From NCBI GenBank assembly GCA_024811115.1, contig JAKOGH010000170.1, positions 1 to 10,988 on the forward strand: a stretch of DNA of 10,988 bases, written 5' to 3'. Positions within the stretch are counted from its first letter, which is position 1. Each line of letters starts with the position of its first letter. Origin of the DNA: Terana coerulea. Its lineage: Eukaryota; Basidiomycota; Agaricomycetes; Polyporales; Phanerochaetaceae. Both the position numbers and the translations under genes were made by a program. Below the pieces are notes generated by a model. That model did not search any database. It was not told the origin of the DNA and saw nothing but the letters and a program-made list of their open reading frames with translations. Shown here one piece after another: positions 1-8,454 of the stretch.

Positions 1-1332
1 TCCGTCCATATGCGCCATTGAACGTCCTCTGGCGAGCTCGTACTTCGACTGCAGACACAAAGTAATCGAGCTGTTTCAGATGGAGGATGATTGGATAGGG
101 GTACAGCGGTGACATTACTGACCTAGCTCATTGACATCTTGAGGGTAAAAAGAATAGGAGGGTTTTCCACTGTAGTTGTTTAGTTCACAGGATGCAACGC
201 AACGTAGTTCACTAAGGTGATGAACGTACTGGTAAAAGTGGTGATTACGTGCTGTCATGCTGGGCCTTTGTGGCGGGATGAGAGAATAAGCGCTGCATAT
301 TGTGTGCTCATCAACGAGCGCCAAAGTACCTTCCAGGATTCGACCCGCGCCTTGACGACGCTAAGTACGCCACAAGCAACGGCAGAATAATCTGTCCGCA
401 GGACCAGTGCGGCTAGAGTGAGATCGCTTCGGAAGAAAATCACGAGGATCTGCGTGATGAAGCTGTAGTGCATGGGAGCATTTATGGCTTCTTGGCACCA
501 TGGTGGTAGCACTAGTAAGTACGGCGTTCTGTCGAGATGCAAAAATAAGTACAGTGCAAAACACTCACGTAAATATGTGCAGGAGAATGCGACGTAAATT
601 TGTTCTTGCACAGGCGTTGATTCTCTTAACAAGACATTGCTATTGAACGTAAGGGTGAGTAATAATAACATGATCTACTTATGGGCAGATTTGGGCAAAT
701 GATACCCGGCATTAACCGGCACACGTCATTTATTGCAGGCCGTCCTTCGTTGGACGCAATTTTGAGAAGTGCTGTGCCTTGCAGAAGCGTCGGTCAGGGA
801 TCTGCTTCCCTGAAAGATAGGCCCTTCACACACCGCGGGCGAGAGAGGCAGATTGCCCCCACGCCGAGCCACATGTTTCCAACATCTGCATTAGCGGCAT
901 GCATCTATGAACAAGAGCTGCGGGAGCATTATTGCCTGGTCGGCTGATAACTCCCATGTCGTGTCCAGATGAACAACTTCTGGAGTGTTGACGAACACTA
1001 GGATTGCCTTTCTTGGTATGTGCGATCAGGGGCAGGGACAGACAGTTTCGGCGCTTTGGCGTTGGTGGCTGTTTCCGAGACGACCTGTGCGAGCCCGACG
1101 GACGCAGCCTCATAGGCGGGCAAAGTCCATGACTGCTGCACAAAATCCCGTGCTTGGCTACAGAGCGTGGCGGGGTTGCTCTGATTGACTTGCACTGTTG
1201 ACCCTATCTCCCGCAGTCGACGACCGCCACGCCGAACATTCCACCCAGCGTTACCGCCCGCTTTGACATCGGTTGTGCCCTTCGCGCGTTTCTGTCTTTC
1301 CCCACCACCAGCCAGTCTCCCTTGCCAGTGCC
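1..1332. other. Upstream intergenic region, no supported gene
   Basis: I see no gene here that I can defend on either strand. The longest open stretch is on the minus strand (about 255-671, 138 codons). It has no recognisable motif and no well-placed introns, and a run of that length is expected by chance in a window this size. The last 70 bases before the G-alpha start (about 1262-1332) are pyrimidine-rich, as is common in fungal 5' leaders. No clear TATA or CCAAT box was found. Confidence 0.5.
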
Positions 1333-3273
1333 ATGGGCGTTGTGTCGGACGTAGATCCCCTCGCTGCTGCTATTGCGCCGCCGCCGGACGAAACAGAAGT
1401 TCAGCGGTCGAAGCGGTTACAGGAGGAGGAGCATGCGCGGCGAGTCAGCGAGGAAATTGACGAGCAGATTAGGGAGGAGCGGGCTGCTTTGAAGAAGAAG
1501 ACAAAACCTATCAAAGTTCTTCTGCTTGGGCAAAGCGAAAGTGGTGAGTAAAATATTTTCCATACTAGGCGAAAAACACAAGGCGCAATAGTGCCGTTGA
1601 TCACACGAGACCAACGCCGTGCTGCTGCTTTGTTGTTTCGCCGATATTTGCTTTCAGTTGAGCTAATTGAGTTTCGCAGGCAAATCGACGACTCTGAAGA
1701 GTAAGTGGGAGCCTGAAGATTTCGGGTGACGATACTGAATACCGGGTATTAGACTTCCAGCTTGCGTACGCAGCTAAAGCATGGGCGGAAGAACGCGTTG
1801 CATGGCGTACCGTCATCCAGCTCAATCTCATTCGAAACGTCATGACAATTCTGGATGTACTTGCTCAAGAGATGACCCCGTCTCCAGACGACGACACCAG
1901 CGATAGCGAGGAGGACTCTGTCCCCATACCCAAAGTAGAGTCTACCCTGCCACCTCTCCCCTTCTCCGAGAAGCACCGAATCCTCAAGCTGCGGTTGTCT
2001 CCTCTGCGAAGTTTGAAGGGCGACCTCCAGGCTCGCTTAGGGGCATCCGAGAGTCCAGTGGATACTGGAAACCCGGAAGGCAAGTCCAAGACCCAAGATT
2101 TCTTCGTGCGCTCCAACGCAAGCTGGAAGTCCACGTTCCGCCCATCACGACGCTCCGTCGAGAACACGCGCTCGCCACGGATAGACGAAGCCGAGACTGG
2201 AGACGTTCTGGCGAACTGCGCCGAAGACGTCAAGGCGCTCTGGGGTGACAGTGTCGTGCAGGAGATGCTCATGCGCAGAAAAGTCCGGATGGATCTCATG
2301 CCAGGCTTGTGAGTGGTTTGCGGTCGGCCTTGGTCTGGCCTCATTAACCTTGCGCCTAGCTTCCTGCACGACAAAGACATTGATCGAATCGCAAGACGTG
2401 ACTACACACCCTCTGACGATGATGTTATCCGTGCACGACTGCGGACGCTGGGTGTGCAGGAACATAGAATGCTCCATGAGTCAGGTATACTTCTTACCAA
2501 TAAACATCTGATTCCCACTTTCTAAACTTTGGTGTCACAGGTCCAGCGGCAGGAACGGAGTGGTATATTTACGACGTTGGTGGTTCTCGCACCCAGCGTC
2601 CGGCATGGTTCCCATACTTCGAGGACTGCAACGCCATTATCTTCCTGGCGCCGATCAGTTGCTTTGACGAGAAGCTGGCCGAGGACAGGCGGGTCAACCG
2701 GTTGGAAGACAGCTATCAACTCTGGAAGATGATATGCTCGAACAAGCTTCTATCCAGGGTGCAGATCATCTTGTTCCTCAATAAGTGTGATTTGCGTGCG
2801 TCTTTCATACTAGTTGGCTTTATTATGGGACACTGACAGGATATCAAGTCGAAAAGAAGTTGAAAAGTGGTATACGCGTGCGAGACTACGTCCCGAGTTT
2901 TGGCGATCGTCCAAACGACGTACAGACCGTCGCGACATGTAAGCTGGGATTGTGTTGCGTCTTCCTCAGTTGCTGACTCTATCTCAACCTGAACAGACTT
3001 TGCTTCACACTTCAAAGAGATCGCAAAGCAACATACCTCTGCTCTGCGTCCTTTCCGTGTACATTTGACCTCCGTCGTCGTCAGTATTTTTCACGTTGAG
3101 GCTTCTGAAACTGCGTGCTGATGTTGGTTAACAGGACACCCAAGCTACTGCTCTCACCCTTGGTATCGGTACGTCGTATTCCAGTTGACGTTACCGCCAT
3201 CTCTTAACGGCCCTTTCTTCCAGTCGGCGAGAGCATATTGCGTGCCCAACTCCGAGACGCTGACTTGTTGTAA
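1333..3273 (+). CDS. Atypical heterotrimeric G-protein alpha subunit (474 aa, nine exons)
   Basis: Exons: 1333-1543, 1680-1700, 1753-2308, 2360-2484, 2541-2795, 2849-2938, 2997-3079, 3135-3168, 3224-3273; every junction keeps frame. The product is a membrane-associated GTP-binding signalling subunit. Residues 66-73 are the P-loop GQSESGKS. Switch I keeps Arg289 and Thr292 (RLRT). Switch II is DVGGSR (316-321), with Ser320 where ordinary alpha subunits have the catalytic Gln. NKCD is at 385-388, and the usual TCAT guanine-specificity loop appears as TSVV. The helical domain carries a long insertion starting near residue 118, with an acidic patch (about 123-132). The N terminus MGVVSD lacks the usual Cys3 and has Asp at position 6, so dual lipidation is doubtful. 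The protein is about 120 residues longer than a standard alpha subunit. The start ATG sits in a good context (GCCATGG). Intron 5 is drawn with an AAG acceptor at 2848, because this restores the conserved NKCDLLEKK reading and leaves a CTGAC branch site at a normal distance; the CAG at 2839 is too close to it. I associate this class with expanded basidiomycete G-alpha sets. Confidence 0.9.
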
Positions 3274-3447
3274 TTTTAATACTCGCTCTATCTATCAGTA
3301 CGTTGCAGCAGGTTCTTCACCGTTGTGCCGTACATTAACGCTATCATACAGTGCTATATATTGAAGGTCCCAGAATCATTATCGTGGTTTCAGTCTATCT
3401 AATTGCTCGCGCGTCTCGCTTTGTATTCACTTCGATGTAGCCCTCGT

Positions 3448-3453
3448 AATAAA
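3448..3453 (+). terminator. AATAAA polyadenylation-like hexamer
   Basis: A canonical AATAAA lies 175 bases past the G-alpha stop codon on the same strand, in an AT-rich stretch. It is a plausible 3'-end signal for that transcript. Fungal signals are degenerate, so the call rests on position alone. Confidence 0.35.
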
Positions 3454-3773
3454 TTTCGGTGTTCTCTAAATGTCGACGAGATGCTGAGCATCTAATTTAA
3501 TTGTGGACATGTGCGGTTTCTGAAATTCGAACCACAGAGTCGGACAGTAGCTACGGACACAGATCGGTGGCAACTGAGCATTGGAGCTACTGTATAGATT
3601 GCTTGAAGAATTGGTGAGACTTTCGTCGACTCACTGGTGGCACTGAGTGTTAGCGGATGGTAGTAAGTTGCAGCGCGGATGATTAGAACTTGTGTAGTTA
3701 GTACTAAGTACAGCATTCGGCGCGGCCCGTGGGCTACCCAGCACTTGCAGTAGTGCTAGCTGACATGAGAAAC

Positions 3774-3778
3774 AAAAA
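3774..3778 (-). terminator. RNA polymerase III terminator of tRNA-Ser
   Basis: On the minus strand a run of five T, followed one base later by three more, begins about 21 bases after the end of the tRNA. Four or more T are enough to stop RNA polymerase III, so this is a good terminator. Confidence 0.7.
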
Positions 3779-3799
3779 CACGATAGATCCTGTTCTACA

Positions 3800-3889
3800 C
3801 GCTGCCAGCAGGATTTGAACCTACGCGGGCAATGCCCAAGTGATAGTGAGAATTCAAATCACTCGCCTTAACGACTCGGCCATAGCAGC
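3800..3889 (-). tRNA. tRNA-Ser (anticodon UGA) with a short intron
   Basis: The minus strand folds as a type II tRNA. The acceptor stem GCTGCTA/TGGCAGC pairs at all seven positions (one G-T), followed by the discriminator G typical of serine tRNAs. The D-arm contains TGGCCGAGT (A box), the long variable arm is GGGC-ATT-GCCC, and the T-arm carries the B box GGTTCAAATCC (3811-3821). The anticodon stem AGTGA/TCACT pairs perfectly only if 8 bases (3845-3852) are removed after position 37. This leaves the loop TTTGAAA with anticodon TGA at 3854-3856, reading UCA codons. The mature length is 82 nt, normal for tRNA-Ser. The exact intron ends could move by a base. Without the intron the anticodon stem cannot form, which argues against an intronless reading. 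Confidence 0.92.
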
Positions 3890-4217
3890 TTGGGGAACGC
3901 GGATTGTGGCCAAATATTAATGACTTGGCCCCGGGCCGCTAATCTGCCTCCAGACTTTGGTGATGATTCCTTCCCATTGAGAGCGGGAGCTCTTTTTCCG
4001 GGACAGACACCTCCAAAACTTTCCTTTCGCTATTTTTTCACTGAAATTATTAGTCTACAATCAGCGCTGTGAAGGAATAGCTGGACGGCTATGACTCGGT
4101 TATACAACACACCAGAATGTGAGTGCCTGCCCTAAACTATGACTAGCGCTCGCCATAAAATTTGAGATCGATGCATTCAAGTTCAAGCTTGCTCAACTTC
4201 CCTATACTTCGTTCGCA
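3890..4217. other. Divergent intergenic region between tRNA-Ser and EF-1-beta
   Basis: This interval should contain the EF-1-beta promoter. An ATAAAA stretch (about 4155-4160) some 60 bases before the start codon is a weak TATA candidate. It is followed by a CT-rich leader running up to the ATG. I see no coding capacity with recognisable motifs; the plus-strand open stretch at 3890-4072 has no feature beyond being open. Confidence 0.4.
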
Positions 4218-5273
4218 ATGTCTGTCAACTTCACCAAGCTCGAGGCCCATCTCACCACCCGTTCCTACGTCGAAGGGTGAGTTTCTGTCTCCGTTCATGA
4301 CTTGCTTAGTTCTGCGCGACATGATGATCCTCTGCTATGGTCCGTGTTTCCAAGAAGCGACTAGACACCGCTGCTCCAACATGCCGACACCATTTTTACC
4401 TAGCCTTCTGATCTATACTGCATCTAAGTCTTTGTGAATCTCCTTGCTGACCATTTTCTTAGATACACCGCGTCCCAGGCCGATGTCGCCGTTTTCAAGG
4501 CCATCACTGCCGCCCCCGAGGCAGCTCTTGTCAGCGTGAACCGCTGGTACAACCACATAAAGTCCTACCAGTCCGAGTTCGACACTCTCCCCGGCTCCAG
4601 CGCTGCCGGTGAGGCTTTCTTGGGTGGCGCCGCTGCCTCCGCTGCTCCCGCTGCCGCGGCTGAGGACGACGACGAGGACGTTGACCTCTTCGGCTCCGAC
4701 GATGAGGGAGGATGCGGAGGCCGAGCGCATCAAGGCTGAACGTGTCGCCGCCTACCAGGCCAAGAAGGCTAACAAGCCCAAGGTCGCCGCCAAGGTTCGC
4801 ACTACATTCCCAATCTGTACCACATCCTGTATACTCTGCCCTACATGTATATACCTGTGTCCAAGAACAATATTGTTGACATCTCGCCTTGTTATGATTC
4901 TGTAGTCCGTCGTTACGTTCGAGGTCAAGCCATGGGACGATGAGACCGACATGGCTGAGCTCGAGAAGAACGTCCGTTCCATCGAGATGCCTGGACTGGT
5001 CTGGGGTGCCTCCAAGCTCGTCCCCATTGGCTACGGTATCAAGAAGCTCCAAATCACCCTTGTCGTCGGTGCGTAGCAAGTATTTGTTTGATTCGCGAAA
5101 TGCTGATGAAGTTATCTCTCAGAGGATGAGCTTGTCTCCCTGGAGGACCTCCAGGACAAAGTCGCTGAACTTGAGGACTATGTCCAGAGCACCGATGTTG
5201 CTGCCATGCAAAGTGAGGCTTATCGTCTTTGGCGACTCTACCGGAGAACTAATGATCTTTTGCAGAGCTTTAA
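4218..5273 (+). CDS. Translation elongation factor 1-beta (eEF1B alpha), with a one-base insertion in exon 2
   Basis: This is the guanine-nucleotide exchange factor that recharges eEF1A with GTP in the cytosol. Exons: 4218-4276, 4463-4794, 4906-5068, 5123-5212, 5266-5273. Residues 1 to about 65 are the N-terminal GST-C-like part. An Ala-rich linker leads to an acidic region ending in DLFGSDDE (94-101), the conserved casein kinase 2 site in this family. The C-terminal exchange domain starts at exon 3 and contains KPWDDET and GYGIKKLQI, and the protein ends in MQKL, as in yeast EF-1-beta. After codon 101 the run GGG at 4706-4708 has one G too many: the literal frame stops shortly after (TGA near 4737), while dropping one G restores the conserved frame through the rest of exon 2 and all later exons. 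With that base ignored the length is 216 residues, normal for the family. Since everything else is intact, a sequencing error seems likelier than true decay. The first intron is long (186 nt) compared with the others. Confidence 0.9.
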
Positions 5274-5480
5274 ACGTCAAGTTCCATGTACATTGCTGTC
5301 GTATCTTGGGTCGTCGGGGTGTATTAGAGATTGTTCACAACTGTAGCCGGAAACAAATCCAAATGTAGTTCTATGACATTGCACTAGTATTCATTCCATC
5401 CACAAACACGAAACGGAAGAGCGCGTCTACGAAACCCTCATTCCCTCTGGAGTCTGAACAACCTTATCACCCAGCCAAAA

Positions 5481-5811
5481 ATGACCCGAGCCCGGGGCCC
5501 CGACCAGCAAGCACGAAGACCATACACCACCCGTACGAGGGAGAGCGAGGCTTCCACATCGTCAGCAACGGGAGTTTACTGTATGCTTTTGGCATCAGTG
5601 TCGACCTTCACATAGCTGCTTACAATAGTCTGCAGGCGTCCAAGAACTTCGGAGCTCTAAATCGTTAGGGCTAAGTCTCGATACATTTATGCAGGTGCTA
5701 CATCTTCGAAAACAGGCGCAGTACTATAGACAGCAGGAGAAGGGAATGACATCCACCATACAGCAACGAGCAAATGCCCGTGGGAATATAAGCCAGGCAT
5801 TTGTTCCTTGA
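5481..5811 (+). CDS. Possible small two-exon gene, 91 aa, unknown function
   Basis: Exon 1 (5481-5580) starts ATGACCCGAGCC and ends at a GTATGC donor. A 55-nt intron (5581-5635) ends in CTGCAG, and exon 2 (5636-5811) continues in frame to a TGA. The predicted protein is very polar and basic: an Arg-rich N-terminal third, a Ser/Thr patch, then a Gln/Arg-rich probable helix (VLHLRKQAQYYRQQ), with no signal peptide or membrane segment. I do not recognise the family. It lies about 200 bases after EF-1-beta and stops 5 bases short of the converging stop of paralog A. Third-position base use is not strongly biased, so this may be a chance reading; alternatively the stretch is simply the 3' UTR of EF-1-beta and of copy A. 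Confidence 0.3.
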
Positions 5812-5816
5812 GCAGG

Positions 5817-6468
5817 CTAAGCTGCTTGAGCAGGGGGAATGTAGCAGAGAACAGGCTGCCAACTCCCTTTGGACACGTGCCTGAGCTGCAGGAGGTACAG
5901 ATTCTCGAAAGGAACGCCCCCAATTGGCAATCCGCCGTTGCTTACGACTTCTTCCATGTCCTGCCATTCCGATGAGCTCTGAATACGACGCAGCGATTGC
6001 GTGCGTTCAGAAGCTACTTACATCGTAGAACAACCTGACTGACTGGGCGACCTTATGAGCAAAGTACGCCTTGTTACGGCAGTTTGCCTGGTGCGTGTGG
6101 TCGAACTGATGAATGGCTTTGACATCTTGCCAGCTCTCATATCCCGGCCACTTGGAACACAGATCAAGGTCTACACGGACACTGCAAGAACAAAAGGCGG
6201 GCGTACCAGGATCCGCATTCCAACTCTGGTGGCCGTGTGACTGAGAGTCGGAAAGGTCTGCGCATCGTCAAGCGTATGCGGAGGAGCAAGCAGGGCGTCT
6301 TGCAGACGAATTCCGGGGTGGCCTCCGACTGAAAAGACCAGGCCGGCCAAGGGAACAAACTGTGTTTGACCAGGGGGGAGGTACATAGACACGTTGGGCA
6401 ACAACTGGTCCCGGCAGTGGTATACCAGGAAAGTCAGCCACGGTATGAGTTGCGGGTTGCGCAGCCAT
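5817..6468 (-). pseudogene. Paralog A of an uncharacterised fungal family, frameshifted
   Basis: Exons on the minus strand: 6468-6207, 6150-6022, 5960-5817. The function is unknown. The first exon starts MAAQPATHTV and should continue into GLVFSVGGHPGIRLQDALL and LDDAQTFPTLS. These two parts lie in different frames because of a C6 run on the minus strand (6373-6378 as G on plus); one base fewer gives an open 177-residue protein. Exon 2 begins WPGYESWQDV and exon 3 contains LRHVSKGSWQPVLC. Exons 2 and 3 share roughly 55-60% identical residues with copy B by my own hand alignment, and all intron positions and phases (phase 0) match. The first intron ends in AAG rather than CAG. No signal peptide or membrane segment is visible. 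A further 54-nt intron just before the ATG (GTGAGT...TTACAG) suggests a 5' leader exon. The single lesion may be an assembly error, in which case this is an intact gene. Confidence 0.65.
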
Positions 6469-6639
6469 GGTCTGTAAGACCTGTGAGCAAGCTTGTCTGT
6501 GATGAGGATAGAATGCTTTACTCACTCTCGCTCTGAAAAAAACTAACGGATGCCTAGCTCTGAGGTAAAGCTGCGATCTTCAGTATCGGTTCGCCGAGGA
6601 TGAGAGCTTGGTGACCTGAAGCCCAGGGCATTGCCTGCA

Positions 6640-6647
6640 TATTTATA
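6640..6647 (-). promoter_or_regulatory. TATA-like box upstream of paralog A
   Basis: The minus strand reads TATAAATA here, about 170 bases before the start codon of copy A. This leaves room for a leader with the short intron seen just before the ATG. Two copies of ACAAGGGTCC (plus-strand reading) lie 63-92 bases further upstream. Assignment is by sequence and position only. Confidence 0.4.
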
Positions 6648-6709
6648 CTGCACTTTCTGGACGGTCTGCAGTGAGTGCCAACCAACTCACCGAGCACGCA
6701 CAGCGCTTC

Positions 6710-6732
6710 ACAAGGGTCCCGCACAAGGGTCC
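6710..6732. repeat. Tandem pair of the ACAAGGGTCC motif
   Basis: Two copies of ACAAGGGTCC lie 13 bases apart (6710-6719 and 6723-6732), both preceded by C. They sit just upstream of the TATA-like box of copy A. Single copies occur at 7161 and 9372, the latter in the matching place upstream of copy B. Confidence 0.6.
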
Positions 6733-7160
6733 ACCGTAACCGTACGCCTCTTGCGCTCAGTAACGCCACCGCGATTTCATCGCGGAGTGTTATTGAGCGT
6801 CTGGTAGACCGCAGAAGGTCATCGCGCACAGCACTAAAACCTAACAGAATTTGTTAGCACGGATGAGAAGACACGTAGTACCTGAACTTATGCGAGACCC
6901 TATGCAGCGCCATGCAATATCTTGAGGTACAAGATGAACGTGAGCCTCTTTGAAAGGAAAGTTACTGGCTGGAAGAGGATGCCGCGGCGCATTTTGGTTC
7001 CGAGCCTATAAACTAGAATTAATGGACGACACTAAAGTCAGACATGTACCACATGTACTCAAGGCGCCTTGAGAGCTGTGCGCACGATGTTGCAACTTCT
7101 CAAGTTGGGTGACCGAACTTGTAGTTGGTCGTAAGGTTCCAATAGCCGTATGTTCATGGT

Positions 7161-7170
7161 ACAAGGGTCC
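7161..7170. repeat. ACAAGGGTCC motif copy
   Basis: This copy is part of a 14-base match, TACAAGGGTCCAGC, shared exactly with 9371-9384. An inverted partner core, GGACCCT, lies at 7382-7388, and the copy at 9372 has the same arrangement with a GGACCCT at 9544-9550. Confidence 0.5.
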
Positions 7171-7492
7171 AGCGGTCATCAAGAGGTTTAGCGACTGTTT
7201 TAAGCTTAGCGCCTACGTTGATTTCATCTAAGCAATGCGGAAGCATCGCGGGAGCCCGAAAAAGTACCCGTGGCCTGAAATTGACTGTGATGTTAACATA
7301 GACCGAGATCGTGACTACCAGATTCAGAAGATGCTCACCTCTCCGCGGCGTCTGGCAGGACTTGAATCTTATGAAGGCCCGGGACCCTAAGCAGCGCTCA
7401 ATCTGCACAAGTCACCTTCTTGACCATGCCTGTCTCAAGTTTGGTTCTCTTGGAGTGGGGCAACTTGCTGCTACTGTACACCACTTGGGAAT

Positions 7493-7612
7493 CTATCTGC
7501 CAATGGCAGCGTAGATATCTGCATTCGACTCGGGGAGACCAATCTCGGTGCTGCCAGTGTCAGTCTTGACATCGCCGTCGTCGAAGTTGTAAGCGCAGCA
7601 CGACATTTCCAT
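7493..7612 (-). CDS. Short coding-like exon or micro-ORF (39 aa), unknown
   Basis: The minus strand starts at an ATG in good context (TTACCATGG) and encodes MEMSCCAYNFDDGDVKTDTG, then runs on to ADIYAAIGR and a TAG. Its third codon positions are clearly C- and G-rich (about two thirds by my count), like the real genes of this window and unlike the surrounding sequence. The peptide is acidic with a Cys-Cys pair and no signal or membrane segment. I do not recognise it. An acceptor-like TCTCAATCTCAG lies 27 bases before the ATG, so it could be the last exon of a longer gene, a true micro-protein, or the remnant of a decayed gene. The plus strand is also open here across a possible intron, but with weaker codon bias. 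Confidence 0.35.
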   Translation of the reverse strand: MEMSCCAYNFDDGDVKTDTGSTEIGLPESNADIYAAIGR

Positions 7613-8454
7613 GGTAAGAATTTGCTGCTCAGTCGGGCTGAGATTGAGATATACGCACTAAGCCATCAGCTTCAACGGCAAGACCGATGAGCGAGAGCGA
7701 CGCTCACTTGAACCGATAGAGTCTCCCAAAACTCTAAGGAACCATAGATCCAATCGCTAACGGTATTATGTTTTGAGTTTGTACCAGTGCAAGACCCTGT
7801 AAATTACAACACGCGCACCGTGCATCAGCCTTGACGCTTTTCACATTCATTTGGCGTACAGCGGTCCGAGACGTAGACTGGTTTGATTGGTTCGAAATAT
7901 GATCGGTCACATAGAGGACGGCATGAGGCACCGGCCAGTGCACGCTGGTGAGAATTCTGCAACCCCGAACATGCCAGTCAGTTAATCAAGAACATGCGGG
8001 GCTGCGCTTACCCGCAAGGAAGAGAGTCTCATACGCCTGGTCGGTATCAACACGTTGACCGCAAGGGGCAAACGACATAGGTGACGACGGATACCGGCAT
8101 GCTAAGCAGATAGCCTTCAAGCTTGACATACGAGAAGCTGGCGCAGAGCGCTCGATAGAGGAGAAGGTACACAGAAGGTGCCATATTGACCCTTACGATA
8201 CGAGAAGGCCTGAACAACATCATCAGTAATGCCCGAATCTTTCGCTAAACAGAACAACAGACCTCCGTTGCCAGAATAACCAAAACAGCTCATCTGCCAC
8301 ATCTGGGAAGGCAATCGCATAGCCATAATTTCAAACAGACGGCATTTTATGGGATGACAAATGAACGCAACACGGGGACGGGGAGAGCATACAGATAGGA
8401 CGTAGACGGGTTATAGCTGACAAGGTAAGAGGCGGACGATGGGCGAGGAGCGCT
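7613..8454. other. Region between the exon-like ORF and paralog B, unassigned
   Basis: On the minus strand a reading begins at 8326 (MAMRLPSQMWQMSC, continuing with a Gly-rich stretch and QYGTF). It meets a good donor, GTATGT, near 8129. A second strong intron-like segment follows at about 8012-7953 (GTAAGC, CTGAC branch, TTGCAG). Minus-strand open pieces lie on both sides (one reading VDTDQAYETLFLAG before it, one reading HWPVPHAVLYVTDH after it), but their phases do not join into one protein. I take this as a possibly broken gene and make no functional call. Confidence 0.3.

Larger units (their letters stand above)
3274..3799. other. G-alpha 3' flank and gap before the tRNA
   Basis: This holds the presumed 3' UTR of the G-alpha gene and the 3' side of the tRNA gene. 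It is AT-richer than the coding parts. A minus-strand open stretch (about 3492-3716) has no motif or coding-like character. I see no further gene. Confidence 0.5.
6469..7492. other. Upstream flank of paralog A, mostly unassigned
   Basis: Apart from the TATA-like box and the ACAAGGGTCC motifs I cannot assign a gene. On the minus strand an open run (6829 down to 6554, 91 codons) and another (7408 down to 7154, 84 codons) both read TGGACCCTT-GT, giving Trp-Thr-Leu-Val, across the motif. A third such reading occurs upstream of copy B. They could be decayed leader exons, but the flanking amino acids do not align well. A minus-strand intron-like segment (GTGAGC...TTTCAG, about 7340-7275) is present. 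None of this is enough for a gene model. Confidence 0.35.

Noticed and set aside
255..671. Minus-strand open stretch of 138 codons with hydrophobic segments
   Set aside because: No motif, no good start context and no supporting introns. An open run of this length is expected about once by chance in six frames of 11 kb.
826..1195. Overlapping minus-strand open stretches upstream of the G-alpha gene
   Set aside because: Low-complexity Ser/Arg/Pro readings typical of shadow frames in GC-rich DNA; no motif seen.
2831..2839. CAG at 2839 as the acceptor of G-alpha intron 5
   Set aside because: It leaves only two bases after the likely branch adenine in CTGAC and gives RYQVEKK instead of the family-like LEKK after NKCDL.
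5687..5967. Minus-strand open readings across the last exon of paralog A
   Set aside because: They are out-of-frame shadows; the frame aligned to copy B stops at 5817.
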